DNA of 64,000 bases from assembly GCF_000193495.2 (NCBI RefSeq), contig NZ_AP023410.1:2437501-2501500 (forward strand), given 5' to 3'. How positions within the stretch are numbered: the stretch's first letter is position 1; every line of letters begins with the position of its first letter. The notes beneath the pieces were generated by a model, which saw only the letters and a list, made by a program, of their open reading frames with translations, did no database searches and had not been told where the DNA came from. The DNA comes from Acetobacter aceti NBRC 14818 (GTDB taxonomy: Bacteria; Pseudomonadota; Alphaproteobacteria; Acetobacterales; Acetobacteraceae). Below, one piece after another: positions 56,406 to 64,000 of this stretch. The translations under genes were made by a program, and so were the position numbers.

Positions 56406-57107
56406 TCAGACCCGGTTGCGGGGAAGAAGCCAGCGTTCCAGCATGTGGACGCAGCCGACAATCACGAAGGTCAGTGAAAGATAGATCATGCCGGCAATGG
56501 TAAAGATCTCCTCGGATCGGTAGGTTTTCGAAACCAGTCTGTAGGCAATGCCGGTCACATCCATCAAAGTGATGACGCTGGCGAGGGAGGTGGCCTTGAG
56601 CAGCAGAATCGCTTCATTGCCGTAATTCGCGAGCCCATAGCGCAGGGCCTGCGGCCAGATGATCCGGCGACGCAGCAGGAAACCGGACATGCCCATGGCC
56701 TGTGCGGCCTCGATCTCGTTCCGGGGAACCGCTGCGATGGCGCCACGAATGATCTCGGCCCCATAGGCGGAAGTGTTCAGGGACAGCGCGAGAATGGCGC
56801 ACCAGTAGGCCTGTGCCAGAAATGGCCACAGGAAAGAGGAGCGCAGATATTCGATCTGTCCGAAGCCGTAATATATAATGAAGATCTGGACCAGCAGGGG
56901 TGTTCCCTGAAACAGCCCGACATAGAGACGCGCCAGCCAGCGCAAAGGAGCAAGCCGATTGTGCGCTAGCGCGGCGACACTCGCGGCAAGGACAAATCCT
57001 GCACACAGCGCGATGCCGGTCAGCTGGAGGGTAAGGGGAACGCCGGTCAGAAGTTCCCCTGCTGTGCGAGCAAGGAATGGCCAGTCCATTTCTATCGCTC
57101 CCAGCAT
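56406..57107 (-). CDS. Permease of the polar amino-acid/opine ABC importer (HisM/OccM-like)
   Basis: 233 residues (a start at 57089 is also possible). Five or so membrane segments and the EAA loop (GAEIIRGAIAAVPRNEIEAAQAMGMSG region). Overlaps the other permease gene. Confidence 0.9.
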   Translation of the reverse strand: MLGAIEMDWPFLARTAGELLTGVPLTLQLTGIALCAGFVLAASVAALAHNRLAPLRWLARLYVGLFQGTPLLVQIFIIYYGFGQIEYLRSSFLWPFLAQAYWCAILALSLNTSAYGAEIIRGAIAAVPRNEIEAAQAMGMSGFLLRRRIIWPQALRYGLANYGNEAILLLKATSLASVITLMDVTGIAYRLVSKTYRSEEIFTIAGMIYLSLTFVIVGCVHMLERWLLPRNRV

Positions 57108-57805
57108 CGGCCAAGACGTTTTTCAACGGACCTGATTCCGAAACCCGTGAGTTGCCCCATGAGCAGATACAGCAACGCGGCGGTGCCATAGAAAAGAAGC
57201 GGCTGTCGGGTCGCGCCGGAAGCGATGGTTGATTGCCGCAGGAGTTCCACGAGACCGATAATGGACAGCAGCGCGGTCTCCTTCAGGACGGATTGCCAGA
57301 TGTTCCCGAGTGCGGGCAAAGCGAAACGGAGCGTCTGGGGAGCGATGACGCGCCACAGAAGAACAGGTCGGCTCATGCCGCAGGCTTTACCGGCTTCGAT
57401 CTGGCCTCGATCAAGACGCAGATACGCGCTGCGATAGGCTTCGGTCTGATAGGCACCCGAGACCAGGCCGATGGCGATAACCCCGATGACGAAGGATGGC
57501 AGCGAGAAGAACCCCGGAAAACCTGCCAGATGCATGAGGTGGATCAGTGCCAGCGAGCCGCCGAAATAGAAGAGATAGACAACCAGTATTTCAGGTATTC
57601 CCCGCAATACGGTTGTGTAGAAAGTGCCGATCCAGCGCAGGATGGGTGTGGATGACAGTTTCAATGCGGCTCCGGCAGTACCCAGCAGACCTCCGATCGC
57701 AAAGCTGCACAAAGCGGCGATCAGAGTCAGGCCAGCCGCGATGACCAGCAGTTTGCCCCAGCCATCCGGCCCGAAACCGACAAGGGTAAGGGACGAAGTA
57801 TTCAT
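57092..57805 (-). CDS. Permease of the polar amino-acid/opine ABC importer (HisQ/OccQ-like)
   Basis: 237 residues with five membrane segments and the EAA loop (EAYRSAYLRLDRGQIEAGKA). It overlaps the oxidase B-type gene by ATGA. Together with the neighbouring permease and ATPase it forms the importer; the binding protein is encoded first in the operon. Confidence 0.9.
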   Translation of the reverse strand: MNTSSLTLVGFGPDGWGKLLVIAAGLTLIAALCSFAIGGLLGTAGAALKLSSTPILRWIGTFYTTVLRGIPEILVVYLFYFGGSLALIHLMHLAGFPGFFSLPSFVIGVIAIGLVSGAYQTEAYRSAYLRLDRGQIEAGKACGMSRPVLLWRVIAPQTLRFALPALGNIWQSVLKETALLSIIGLVELLRQSTIASGATRQPLLFYGTAALLYLLMGQLTGFGIRSVEKRLGRCWER

Positions 57806-58947
57806 GCGGCCACTCTGGAGGCAAAGCGTCCGCAGTCAAAGGGAGCCAGCGTGGCTTCAAGGGTGCCGCTGACAAGGGATTTGGCGACAGCCTCACCAAC
57901 AGCTGGAGAAAGCTGGAATCCATGTCCGCAGAAGCCGAAAACATGCCAGAGATCTGGCGTGCCCTGACCGGGACCGATGACGGGAATACCGTCAGGCGTT
58001 GCGCCTTCCAGCCCGGTCCAAGTCCGCAGGACCGGCACATGCGCCAGCGCCGGAAAGGCTTCGAGTGTCGCGGCTGCACTCTGCGGCATGCGGTCCATGA
58101 CCGTGAACGATGTATCCTGATCGGGACAGGGCTTTCCCAGAATGCCGCCACCGATAACCAGCGATCCGACAGCGCTCTGCTTGAAGGAGAGCGGCCTGTC
58201 GATGCCGATGACGACGGGCGTGAGAAACGGTTGTGTCCGTGCCGTGACCATCATCGACGGCGCGACGGTCTTGAGCGGCAGCGTCTGTCCGGCCATCGCC
58301 GCCACCCGCGCACCCCATGCGCCACCACAGTTGATGAGAACGCCGCCTTCATGCTGGCCAAACGATGTTTCCGCCCGCCATCCTCCACCCCGGACGCGCT
58401 CCAGTCCCAACACGCGGCAATTCTCCACGATCCGCGCACCCGCCGCGACGGCAGCTTCCCGAAATGCGCGTGTGGCGGCGGCCGGATTGGCGTGACCATC
58501 CCGTCGGGAGATGAGACCGCCAAGGGCGTTCTCCGAGACGCCGGGAAGCAGGGTACGTACGTCTTCGCGTGAAAGAAGCTCTTCTTCTCCAAGCCCGCGC
58601 TTTTTCATGTCTTCAGCACGGCCAACGGCCCATGACATTTCGGCCTCATCAAGCGCAAGGCCGATCTGGCTGACCCCGAGGCGAACCTCACAGGCATCAG
58701 CAGCTTTTTCTCCGACCAGTCGGTCGAGATGCACCCAGTGTTCCATGGCGCGCTGCGAGAGAGGGTATTCCCGCCAGTCGCGCATCAGCATTCTCAACCC
58801 GCCCGCGTTGACGCTGGAAGCGTGTCGGCCCGCGACATTTTTATCGAGCAGCGTGACGTTCCATCCGGCTCTCGCCAGAAACAGCGCGATCGAGCAGCCC
58901 TGAAGCCCGGCACCGATGATAAGGGCGGTTTCACTCTGCCGGGACAT
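57802..58947 (-). CDS. FAD-dependent oxidase subunit B (opine oxidase/DAO-like)
   Basis: 381 residues from ATG 58947. The FAD-binding N-terminus ALIIGAGLQGCSIALFLARAGWNVTLLDK and the DAO fold continue to a C-terminal GFCGHGFQLSPAVGEAVAK. Similar in layout to the B subunits of octopine/nopaline oxidase (OoxB/NoxB) and HcnC. It would split an opine oxidatively into arginine and an oxo-acid, with the A and small iron-sulfur subunits encoded next to it. Substrate is inferred from the operon. Confidence 0.83.
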   Translation of the reverse strand: MSRQSETALIIGAGLQGCSIALFLARAGWNVTLLDKNVAGRHASSVNAGGLRMLMRDWREYPLSQRAMEHWVHLDRLVGEKAADACEVRLGVSQIGLALDEAEMSWAVGRAEDMKKRGLGEEELLSREDVRTLLPGVSENALGGLISRRDGHANPAAATRAFREAAVAAGARIVENCRVLGLERVRGGGWRAETSFGQHEGGVLINCGGAWGARVAAMAGQTLPLKTVAPSMMVTARTQPFLTPVVIGIDRPLSFKQSAVGSLVIGGGILGKPCPDQDTSFTVMDRMPQSAAATLEAFPALAHVPVLRTWTGLEGATPDGIPVIGPGQGTPDLWHVFGFCGHGFQLSPAVGEAVAKSLVSGTLEATLAPFDCGRFASRVAA

Positions 58948-60457
58948 CGCTCGTCGCCTCCACATCATGTTCAGGCTTGTCTTCCAGTGTGAGCAGCTCG
59001 GTCGCGCTGGGGTCCAGACCGGTCAGACCGGCGAGTGCCCCTAGTGGGAGGGGGCGTATCGGAGGTCGTCCCCTGAAAACCGGTGGCGTGGAGCCGCAGG
59101 CACCGCGATCTTCCTCGATCAGGCGTGCTGCGGTGATCATGCAGTTGCGTCCCTGACAGGGCCCCATGCCGCACCGCGTTTCACCGCGCAGGGCGTCCAT
59201 GTTGCCAAATCCGGCGCGGATTTTCTCGCGTAGAGCGCCGGCGGTCAGTTCCTCGCAACGACAGACGATTGTGTTGTCGTCCGGCAGTTTGGCGGACAGA
59301 CCCGGTGGGAAAGCTGCATCCAGAAAGGGGCGGACGGACAGGGTTCTGTCAACGGCCTGCTGACTCTTGCTGGAGATGCCATCTCCTTTGCGAAGTTCGG
59401 CGAGAATGGCCTGTGCTGTCAGTCGTCCATGCGCAATGGTGGCCTCTGCTCCCCCGATCCTTCTGGCGTCACCCGTGATGCGGACAACGCAGCGCTCCGG
59501 CTGAAGGTCAGGCGGCAAGGCGGATGAGGCGAGACCGTCCGATGTTGTGCGCGGACGCCAGCTGGCGTTGGTCTGATCCCATTGCAAAGCCAGACCGGCT
59601 CCATTGGGAATATCGATAGCGGGCACGATGCCGTCATGCACGACCAGCAGATCGCAGGGCTGACGCACTCTCCGCCCTTTGACCGTAAAGCTGACAGCCT
59701 CGACTTTCCGTTCACCCTCTGCGGCGAGGTCAGACACACCGGACGTCATGCGCACGCCTGAGCGTTTCAGCTGTGCCAGCCATCCCAGTCCCTTGACCAC
59801 TGGAAGAAGGCCATTCCTGCGTAGATAACGCATAGCCCGCAGACCATCGGAAAAACGGTCGGTGCGTGCAATGAGAGTTGGTTTCACGCCCAGCTTGTGA
59901 AGCTGTGTCGCCAGCAACAGCAGCAAAGGGCCTGTTCCTGCCAGAACGACATTGCCAGTCGGCTTGAGATTGCCCGCTTTCAGGAGTGTCTGGACGCTCC
60001 CCGCCGTCATGACGCCGGGAAGTGTCCAGCCGGGAAAAGGCACGGGTCGTTCCATTGCGCCGTGGGCCAGAATGACAGTGGTGGCACGGAGGTAGCCTGC
60101 GTCCATCCCACGCAGCCATCCCACGGTTCCATCCGGTCGAACCTCCCACACGGTTGTCAGGGGGCGATAGTCGATGCGTGAGCTGGCGCGGAACCGTCGG
60201 ATCAGGTCCGCTCCGGCGCGGTAGGCAGGACCAAGTGCAGCAAGCAGCGCCTGTCTGTCAGAGCTCTGTTGAGAAATGTTGTCTTCCAGATTGCGGAAGA
60301 TCTGACCGCCCGGTGTCGGCTGCATGTCCAGAACGATGACCGAGCGGTTTGCTTCGGCCAGTTCGATGGCGGCTGTCATGCCTGCCGGGCCGCATCCCAC
60401 AATGATGATGTCAGCATCCATTGGCACGGAGGGGCGCATGTCGGTTGCCTGCGTCAT
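58931..60457 (-). CDS. FAD- and iron-sulfur-containing oxidase subunit A (OoxA/NoxA/HcnB-like)
   Basis: 508 residues. Rossmann motif IIIVGCGPAGMTAAIELAEA; the segment VILAHGAMERPVPFPGWTLPGVMTAG is typical of these subunits. A C-terminal BFD-like [2Fe-2S] region has CRCEE and RCGMGPCQGRNC. Overlaps the small iron-sulfur gene by ATGA and the B gene by about 17 bases. Operon order small FeS, A, B matches opine-oxidase and HCN-synthase-like complexes; arginase and OCD favour the opine role. Confidence 0.85.
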   Translation of the reverse strand: MTQATDMRPSVPMDADIIIVGCGPAGMTAAIELAEANRSVIVLDMQPTPGGQIFRNLEDNISQQSSDRQALLAALGPAYRAGADLIRRFRASSRIDYRPLTTVWEVRPDGTVGWLRGMDAGYLRATTVILAHGAMERPVPFPGWTLPGVMTAGSVQTLLKAGNLKPTGNVVLAGTGPLLLLLATQLHKLGVKPTLIARTDRFSDGLRAMRYLRRNGLLPVVKGLGWLAQLKRSGVRMTSGVSDLAAEGERKVEAVSFTVKGRRVRQPCDLLVVHDGIVPAIDIPNGAGLALQWDQTNASWRPRTTSDGLASSALPPDLQPERCVVRITGDARRIGGAEATIAHGRLTAQAILAELRKGDGISSKSQQAVDRTLSVRPFLDAAFPPGLSAKLPDDNTIVCRCEELTAGALREKIRAGFGNMDALRGETRCGMGPCQGRNCMITAARLIEEDRGACGSTPPVFRGRPPIRPLPLGALAGLTGLDPSATELLTLEDKPEHDVEATSDVPAE

Positions 60458-60759
60458 TGTGCGGAGTGTTCCAGAGCGATGGCGGCACCATTCTGACGAC
60501 GGACCCGCATGCGGTCGCGGACGATTGTCAGGCAGGCCTGCTGATTGCCGATGCCGTCAATTTCCACCAGACAGTCGAAGCACTGACCGATCATGCAATA
60601 AGGCAGACGGGGCGCGCCGGACACGGGCGTCAGTCGGTTGAATGGGACACCAGCGCGCAGCAGACAGGCGGCAACGCTTTCCCCTTTGCTGGCGGAGATC
60701 GGTTGGTCATCCAGATAAACCGTTATGCTGTGCGTGAGTGGTGCGATGGGAGAAAACAT
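60454..60759 (-). CDS. Small [2Fe-2S] protein (HcnA-like), third oxidase subunit
   Basis: 101 residues. The cluster motif is PYCMIGQCFDCLVEIDG with a further Cys in GNQQACLT; the fold is that of ferredoxin-like small subunits. It overlaps the A gene by ATGA. Confidence 0.85.
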   Translation of the reverse strand: MFSPIAPLTHSITVYLDDQPISASKGESVAACLLRAGVPFNRLTPVSGAPRLPYCMIGQCFDCLVEIDGIGNQQACLTIVRDRMRVRRQNGAAIALEHSAQ

Positions 60760-60836
60760 CTTAACTCTGCAATCGGAATGAGGAAGCGTGACCGGACGGT
60801 GTCCGTGAGAAAATCTATCGGAATATTCAGAATTTT

Positions 60837-61688
60837 TCAGTCATGGATCGAAATATCCGTGCCAAACCATTTTTCAGACAGGGCCTGGTTCGTGCCGTCC
60901 CTGTTGACGGAAGCAAGTGCGGCATTGAAAGCGTTGCGGAGGGCGTCATCGTCGGGACGGAACGCCATGTTGGTTGTGTCTGACCCGAGAACGCCGCCGG
61001 AAAATGTCGGACCCGTCATCACGAGGGAGCCCTTGGGAGCCGCTTCCATAAGGGTTTTGAAAGTTGTGACGTTGGCAATTGCGATGTTTATGCGTCCGGC
61101 CGCGAGTTCGAGACCAAGTTGCTCGAAAGAAGGATATTCCCGGACTGTCAGCCCCTGAAGATAGGCTTCGGCAAAGACGGCGGCTGTTGACCCGGTCTGA
61201 ACGCCGATCACCTTGCCAGCAAAGGCGGCTTTCAGGGCGTCCAGCGCCGATCGTGCTGTCTGTGGTTCCTGCGTGAGATCGAAAGAACTTTCCCCGTATG
61301 GCAGATGCGCCAATGGATCGGTGGCTGTTGTCAGAAAGCCATTGGGTGCGCGTGTATAGGGAATGGAAAAAGAGACGACCTTGCTGCGCTCTTCCGTGAC
61401 GCCCATTGAAGCGATGATGGCGTCGTACTGCCCGACGCGCAGTCCGGGGATCAGGCCGTTCCAGTCCTGCGTCACAACCCGGCACGTTACCTTCATGCGC
61501 AGGCAGAGAATGTTCACAAGATCCATTTCATAACCGGCATATGAACCATCCGGTTTTGCAAAAGCCCAGGGAGGATAGGTGCCTTCCGTGGCGATGGTGA
61601 GTGTGCGCGAATACTCTTCAGCCCGACTGGAACCCGACCATGTCAGGAACATTCCTGCTATCGCAAGACAGGTCGCACGAAGAGGCAT
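60837..61688 (-). CDS. Periplasmic binding protein of the polar amino-acid/opine importer
   Basis: 283 residues. Signal peptide to about 23 (SGSSRA), then the family-3 solute-binding pattern LTIATEGTYPPWAFAKPDGSYAGYEMDLVNIL. HisJ/ArgT/OccT type. First gene of the minus-strand operon, divergent from lysR with 119 bases between. Confidence 0.92.
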   Translation of the reverse strand: MPLRATCLAIAGMFLTWSGSSRAEEYSRTLTIATEGTYPPWAFAKPDGSYAGYEMDLVNILCLRMKVTCRVVTQDWNGLIPGLRVGQYDAIIASMGVTEERSKVVSFSIPYTRAPNGFLTTATDPLAHLPYGESSFDLTQEPQTARSALDALKAAFAGKVIGVQTGSTAAVFAEAYLQGLTVREYPSFEQLGLELAAGRINIAIANVTTFKTLMEAAPKGSLVMTGPTFSGGVLGSDTTNMAFRPDDDALRNAFNAALASVNRDGTNQALSEKWFGTDISIHD

Positions 61689-61734
61689 TCATGATTTCCT
61701 GTTGATGAGTATGACAAAAAACTACGTAACTTCA

Positions 61735-61806
61735 TTAGATTTTTAAATGCGATATCGGAACATATTTTTTCTTGGCAGAAAGCATAAGCTCAGCTTAAGC
61801 TTGATG
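61735..61806 (+). promoter_or_regulatory. Promoter/operator region between the importer operon and lysR
   Basis: AT-rich stretch with an 11-bp inverted repeat AAGCATAAGCT/AGCTTAAGCTT (one mismatch) just ahead of lysR, a likely LysR binding site. A diverged copy is at 53155-53226. Confidence 0.6.
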
Positions 61807-61807
61807 A

Positions 61808-62695
61808 ATGCAGCCATCCCGTATTCCGTCCCTGAACTGGCTACGCGTTTTCGATGCGGCGGCGCGGCATCAGAGTTTTGCCTCGGCGGGGCGTGAGTTG
61901 AACATGTCGGCGGCTGCGGTCAGCCAGCAGATCCTTGCCCTTGAGACCTATCTTAGAAAGCCGCTGTTTGTCAGAAGTCCCAACAGGGTCCGATTGACCG
62001 TGGAGGGGAACGAGTTTCTGCCGACTGTGCAGGTGTCCTTGCGAGCCATTGAGTCGAAGACGGCTTCCCTTTTTCCCAGAAAAAATGAAGAGCGGATTTC
62101 TCTCGTTGCCAGTCAGTTGATGGCCATGAGCTGGTTGCCACGTCGTCTGGTCGCTTTCGAGCAGGCACATCCGTCGGTTCGCATTGATCTGATCATAGAG
62201 GACATACAGCGTCACGCCGAACCGGATCTCGCGATCCGGTTTGATCATGGTATGTCCACGCTCTCACATCCGGGCTGGCTGATGGGTATAACGCATGTTG
62301 TTGTTGGCAAGGCGTCGGATATTGAGGCTATAACAGATGCCAGTGACATAACGGATTTCAGATTGCTGGATGTGCGGTCTCATGCGGTCGGGTGGAATAC
62401 GTTGCTGACGCGATATGCGGGTATGGCTGATGATCCTGCTCTGACAGTTGAATCCGTTGATACAACGCCTCTTGCGCTCATGATGATCAAGGAAAGTCAC
62501 GCATTGGCGCTGGTGCCCTGGCCTGCGTCCGAAAATCTGGTGCAGGCGCTTGGGCTGGAAATCTGTAAAACCATTCCGGCCATTCCGGGACTGGGCAATT
62601 ATTATATAGAGCAGTTTACGGGGCATGGCGCCCGGCCGATCATACACACGCTGTGTGAAGAGCTTCGCAAGGCGGCACGGGATACAGACTGTTGA
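61808..62695 (+). CDS. LysR-family regulator (GcvA-like)
   Basis: 295 residues. N-terminal HTH: SLNWLRVFDAAARHQSFASA, LNMSAAAVSQQILALETYL and LFVRSPNRVRLTVEG. The effector domain follows. Divergent from the importer/oxidase operon, so it probably activates that operon when the opine or a product is present, as OccR and NocR do on Ti plasmids. Confidence 0.92.
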   Translation: MQPSRIPSLNWLRVFDAAARHQSFASAGRELNMSAAAVSQQILALETYLRKPLFVRSPNRVRLTVEGNEFLPTVQVSLRAIESKTASLFPRKNEERISLVASQLMAMSWLPRRLVAFEQAHPSVRIDLIIEDIQRHAEPDLAIRFDHGMSTLSHPGWLMGITHVVVGKASDIEAITDASDITDFRLLDVRSHAVGWNTLLTRYAGMADDPALTVESVDTTPLALMMIKESHALALVPWPASENLVQALGLEICKTIPAIPGLGNYYIEQFTGHGARPIIHTLCEELRKAARDTDC

Positions 62696-62723
62696 GTGTC
62701 TGGGAATGATAGACTGTAAGTTC

Positions 62724-62780
62724 GACGATCCACGCGATCTGTTCGGTATACTTCAGCGTTCCAAAATGGCGATATCGCAT
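62724..62780 (+). pseudogene. Fragment of an ornithine cyclodeaminase gene (3' end)
   Basis: The reading DDPRDLFGILQRSKMAISH matches the C-terminus of the intact enzyme (DDPRDLFGMLQRSKMAVAS) on the opposite strand at 53481-53545. No further part of the gene remains. Confidence 0.75.
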
Positions 62781-62845
62781 GGCACCGCCATGCCACAGAT
62801 CGCTGAACACCTCTCTCGGATCATGACGCCACTGTTCCGTTTCTT

Positions 62846-63580
62846 CTATTCATCAACACCAAGATGTTTCAGAAGCGCTGAACGCAAGTGCACAAAAGCG
62901 GGATCGTAATGGCGTCGTGGGCGAGGGAGCGAAATGGATACTTCAGCCCGGATATGTCCTTTTTCAAGCACGACCGCCCGATCCGCCAGCAGAAGCGCTT
63001 CGTCCACATCATGTGTTACCAGTAGCACCGCGCTTTTGTGACGTTGCCAGAGGGCTGACACCAGATTCTGCATGTGCAGACGTGTCAGCGCGTCCAGTGC
63101 GGCAAACGGCTCATCCAGCATCAGGAATTTCGGTTCCCGAATGAGTGCACGTGCAAGTGCGGCACGTTGAGCTTCTCCTCCGGACAAGGTCAGTGGCCAC
63201 GCGTCCGTGCGATGTCCAAGTCCCACTTCCTCCAGAACCTGGCGTGCGTCAGAACGTGTCGCGCCAGCTTTTCCGAGCATTACGTTCTGCCAGACTTTTT
63301 TCCATGGCAGGAGGCGGCTTTCCTGAAACACCACCGCAGATTCCTGCGGGCAGGAAATCTGTCCTTCCCTGACAGGGTCAAGTCCTGAGAGCGCGCGCAG
63401 TAATGTCGATTTTCCCGAACCGCTCCGGCCAAGCAGGGCGACAAACTCGCCTTGGGCAATATCCAGATTCAGTTTATCCAGCACGGGAGAACCATTTCCG
63501 AAGCGACGGCTCAGACCGCGCACACTGACTGCCGGCTGGAGATCAGTAGCCACTGTAGCCAGAGAAGAGATGTAGTTCAT
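62846..63580 (-). CDS. ssuB: ATPase of a sulfonate/nitrate-type ABC importer (SsuB/TauB-like)
   Basis: 244 residues from ATG 63580, overlapping the permease stop by ATGA. Walker A GRSGSGKST, signature LSGGEAQRAALARAL, Walker B FLMLDEPFAALDAL. Substrate could be alkanesulfonates; the symbol is by similarity only. Confidence 0.82.
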   Translation of the reverse strand: MNYISSLATVATDLQPAVSVRGLSRRFGNGSPVLDKLNLDIAQGEFVALLGRSGSGKSTLLRALSGLDPVREGQISCPQESAVVFQESRLLPWKKVWQNVMLGKAGATRSDARQVLEEVGLGHRTDAWPLTLSGGEAQRAALARALIREPKFLMLDEPFAALDALTRLHMQNLVSALWQRHKSAVLLVTHDVDEALLLADRAVVLEKGHIRAEVSISLPRPRRHYDPAFVHLRSALLKHLGVDE

Positions 63581-64000
63581 CCGATGTTCCCCGGCCGCTG
63601 GGCATGAGCAGGACGCCAGACCAGCGCCCGATGTTCCAGTATCCGCACGCACTGGTCAGAGATCAGTCCGAGAAGCCCGTAGATGGCAAGACCTACGAAG
63701 ATGATGTCGGTGCGCAGAAAGTCCTGTGCATCCATCATCATGTGTCCGATACCACTGTCAGCGTTGACCTGCTCAGCCACGACAAGCATCAGCCATGAAA
63801 TGCCGACTGCAAAACGGACGCCGACCAGCAGATCGGGCAGAGCGCCCGGAAGGATCACATCGCGGATCGTCTGGCTACGCGACAGGCGCAGGGTGCGTGT
63901 CATCTCCAGCAGCTTGGGGTCGATCGAACGGATGCCCTTGTGAAGGTTGAGATAGATTGGAAACGTGGAACCAAGAGCCACCAGAAGGATCTTTGGCGTT
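63577..64000 (-). CDS. ssuC: Permease of a sulfonate/nitrate-type ABC importer, cut by the window edge
   Basis: At least 140 residues; the 5' part lies beyond the window. The stretch TPKILLVALGSTFPIYLNLH and the EAA loop (LRLSRSQTIRDVILPGALPDLLVGVR) are typical of SsuC/TauC permeases. Coupled to the ATPase gene by ATGA. Confidence 0.82.
   Translation of the reverse strand, partial: TPKILLVALGSTFPIYLNLHKGIRSIDPKLLEMTRTLRLSRSQTIRDVILPGALPDLLVGVRFAVGISWLMLVVAEQVNADSGIGHMMMDAQDFLRTDIIFVGLAIYGLLGLISDQCVRILEHRALVWRPAHAQRPGNIG

Overview
The window most likely comes from an acetic acid bacterium (Acetobacteraceae; Komagataeibacter, Gluconacetobacter or Acetobacter type). This is an inference from the 23S-5S-tRNA-fMet order at the left end, the high GC content, the cydDCAB genes and the alphaproteobacterial mobile-element gene set (DUF2285, DUF2840, DUF736, relaxase/DUF3363). 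No database search was possible.

Layout. 1-3.4 kb: end of an rRNA operon (ITS, 23S, 5S, tRNA-fMet). 3.3-31 kb: a composite, decayed mobile region entered through the 3' end of tRNA-fMet. It starts with a large serine recombinase whose last codons read antisense through the tRNA, broken by an 8-bp tandem duplication. Next come a RecD2 helicase remnant, a DNA-phosphorothioation (Dnd-type) operon dndC / small gene / dndD / dndE-HerA fusion, a VapBC pair, a DNA methyltransferase, and an ICE/plasmid backbone (DUF2285, HTH, RepA, DUF2840, TraF, DUF736, truncated lytic transglycosylase). Cargo follows (GST fragment, TetR, hydrolase, PIN toxin pair), then a second, intact serine recombinase with a Phd/PemK-like pair, a CPA1 Na+/H+ antiporter, a second DUF2840 gene, a DUF3363 relaxase and a CopG-type protein. 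No TraG or Trb genes are present, so self-transfer is unlikely.

31-43.4 kb: a very GC-rich sulfur and respiration block. It holds a TauE exporter, a sulfurtransferase-SQR fusion and a persulfide dioxygenase, with a divergent peroxiredoxin and ArsR-type regulator, then cydD-cydC-cydA-cydB, a CydX-like gene, a 32-aa membrane peptide and two YeeE/YedE half-transporters. The likely job is detoxifying sulfide and persulfide while respiring through the sulfide-tolerant bd oxidase. 43.5-50.05 kb: an envelope-stress block with an ECF sigma factor, candidate anti-sigma and metal-sensor-like protein, small exported proteins, two DUF4410 lipoproteins and a frameshifted histidine kinase. At 50.1 kb lies the C-terminal stump of a third serine recombinase with another att-like core.

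50.4-64 kb: catabolic genes. A TonB receptor is followed by a nine-gene minus-strand operon matching opine (octopine/nopaline-type) use: binding protein, three-subunit opine-oxidase-like enzyme, two permeases, ATPase, arginase and ornithine cyclodeaminase, with a divergent LysR regulator. An SsuB/SsuC-type ABC transporter runs off the right edge. The LysR promoter and the end of the cyclodeaminase gene each have a second degenerate copy, marking an old rearrangement.
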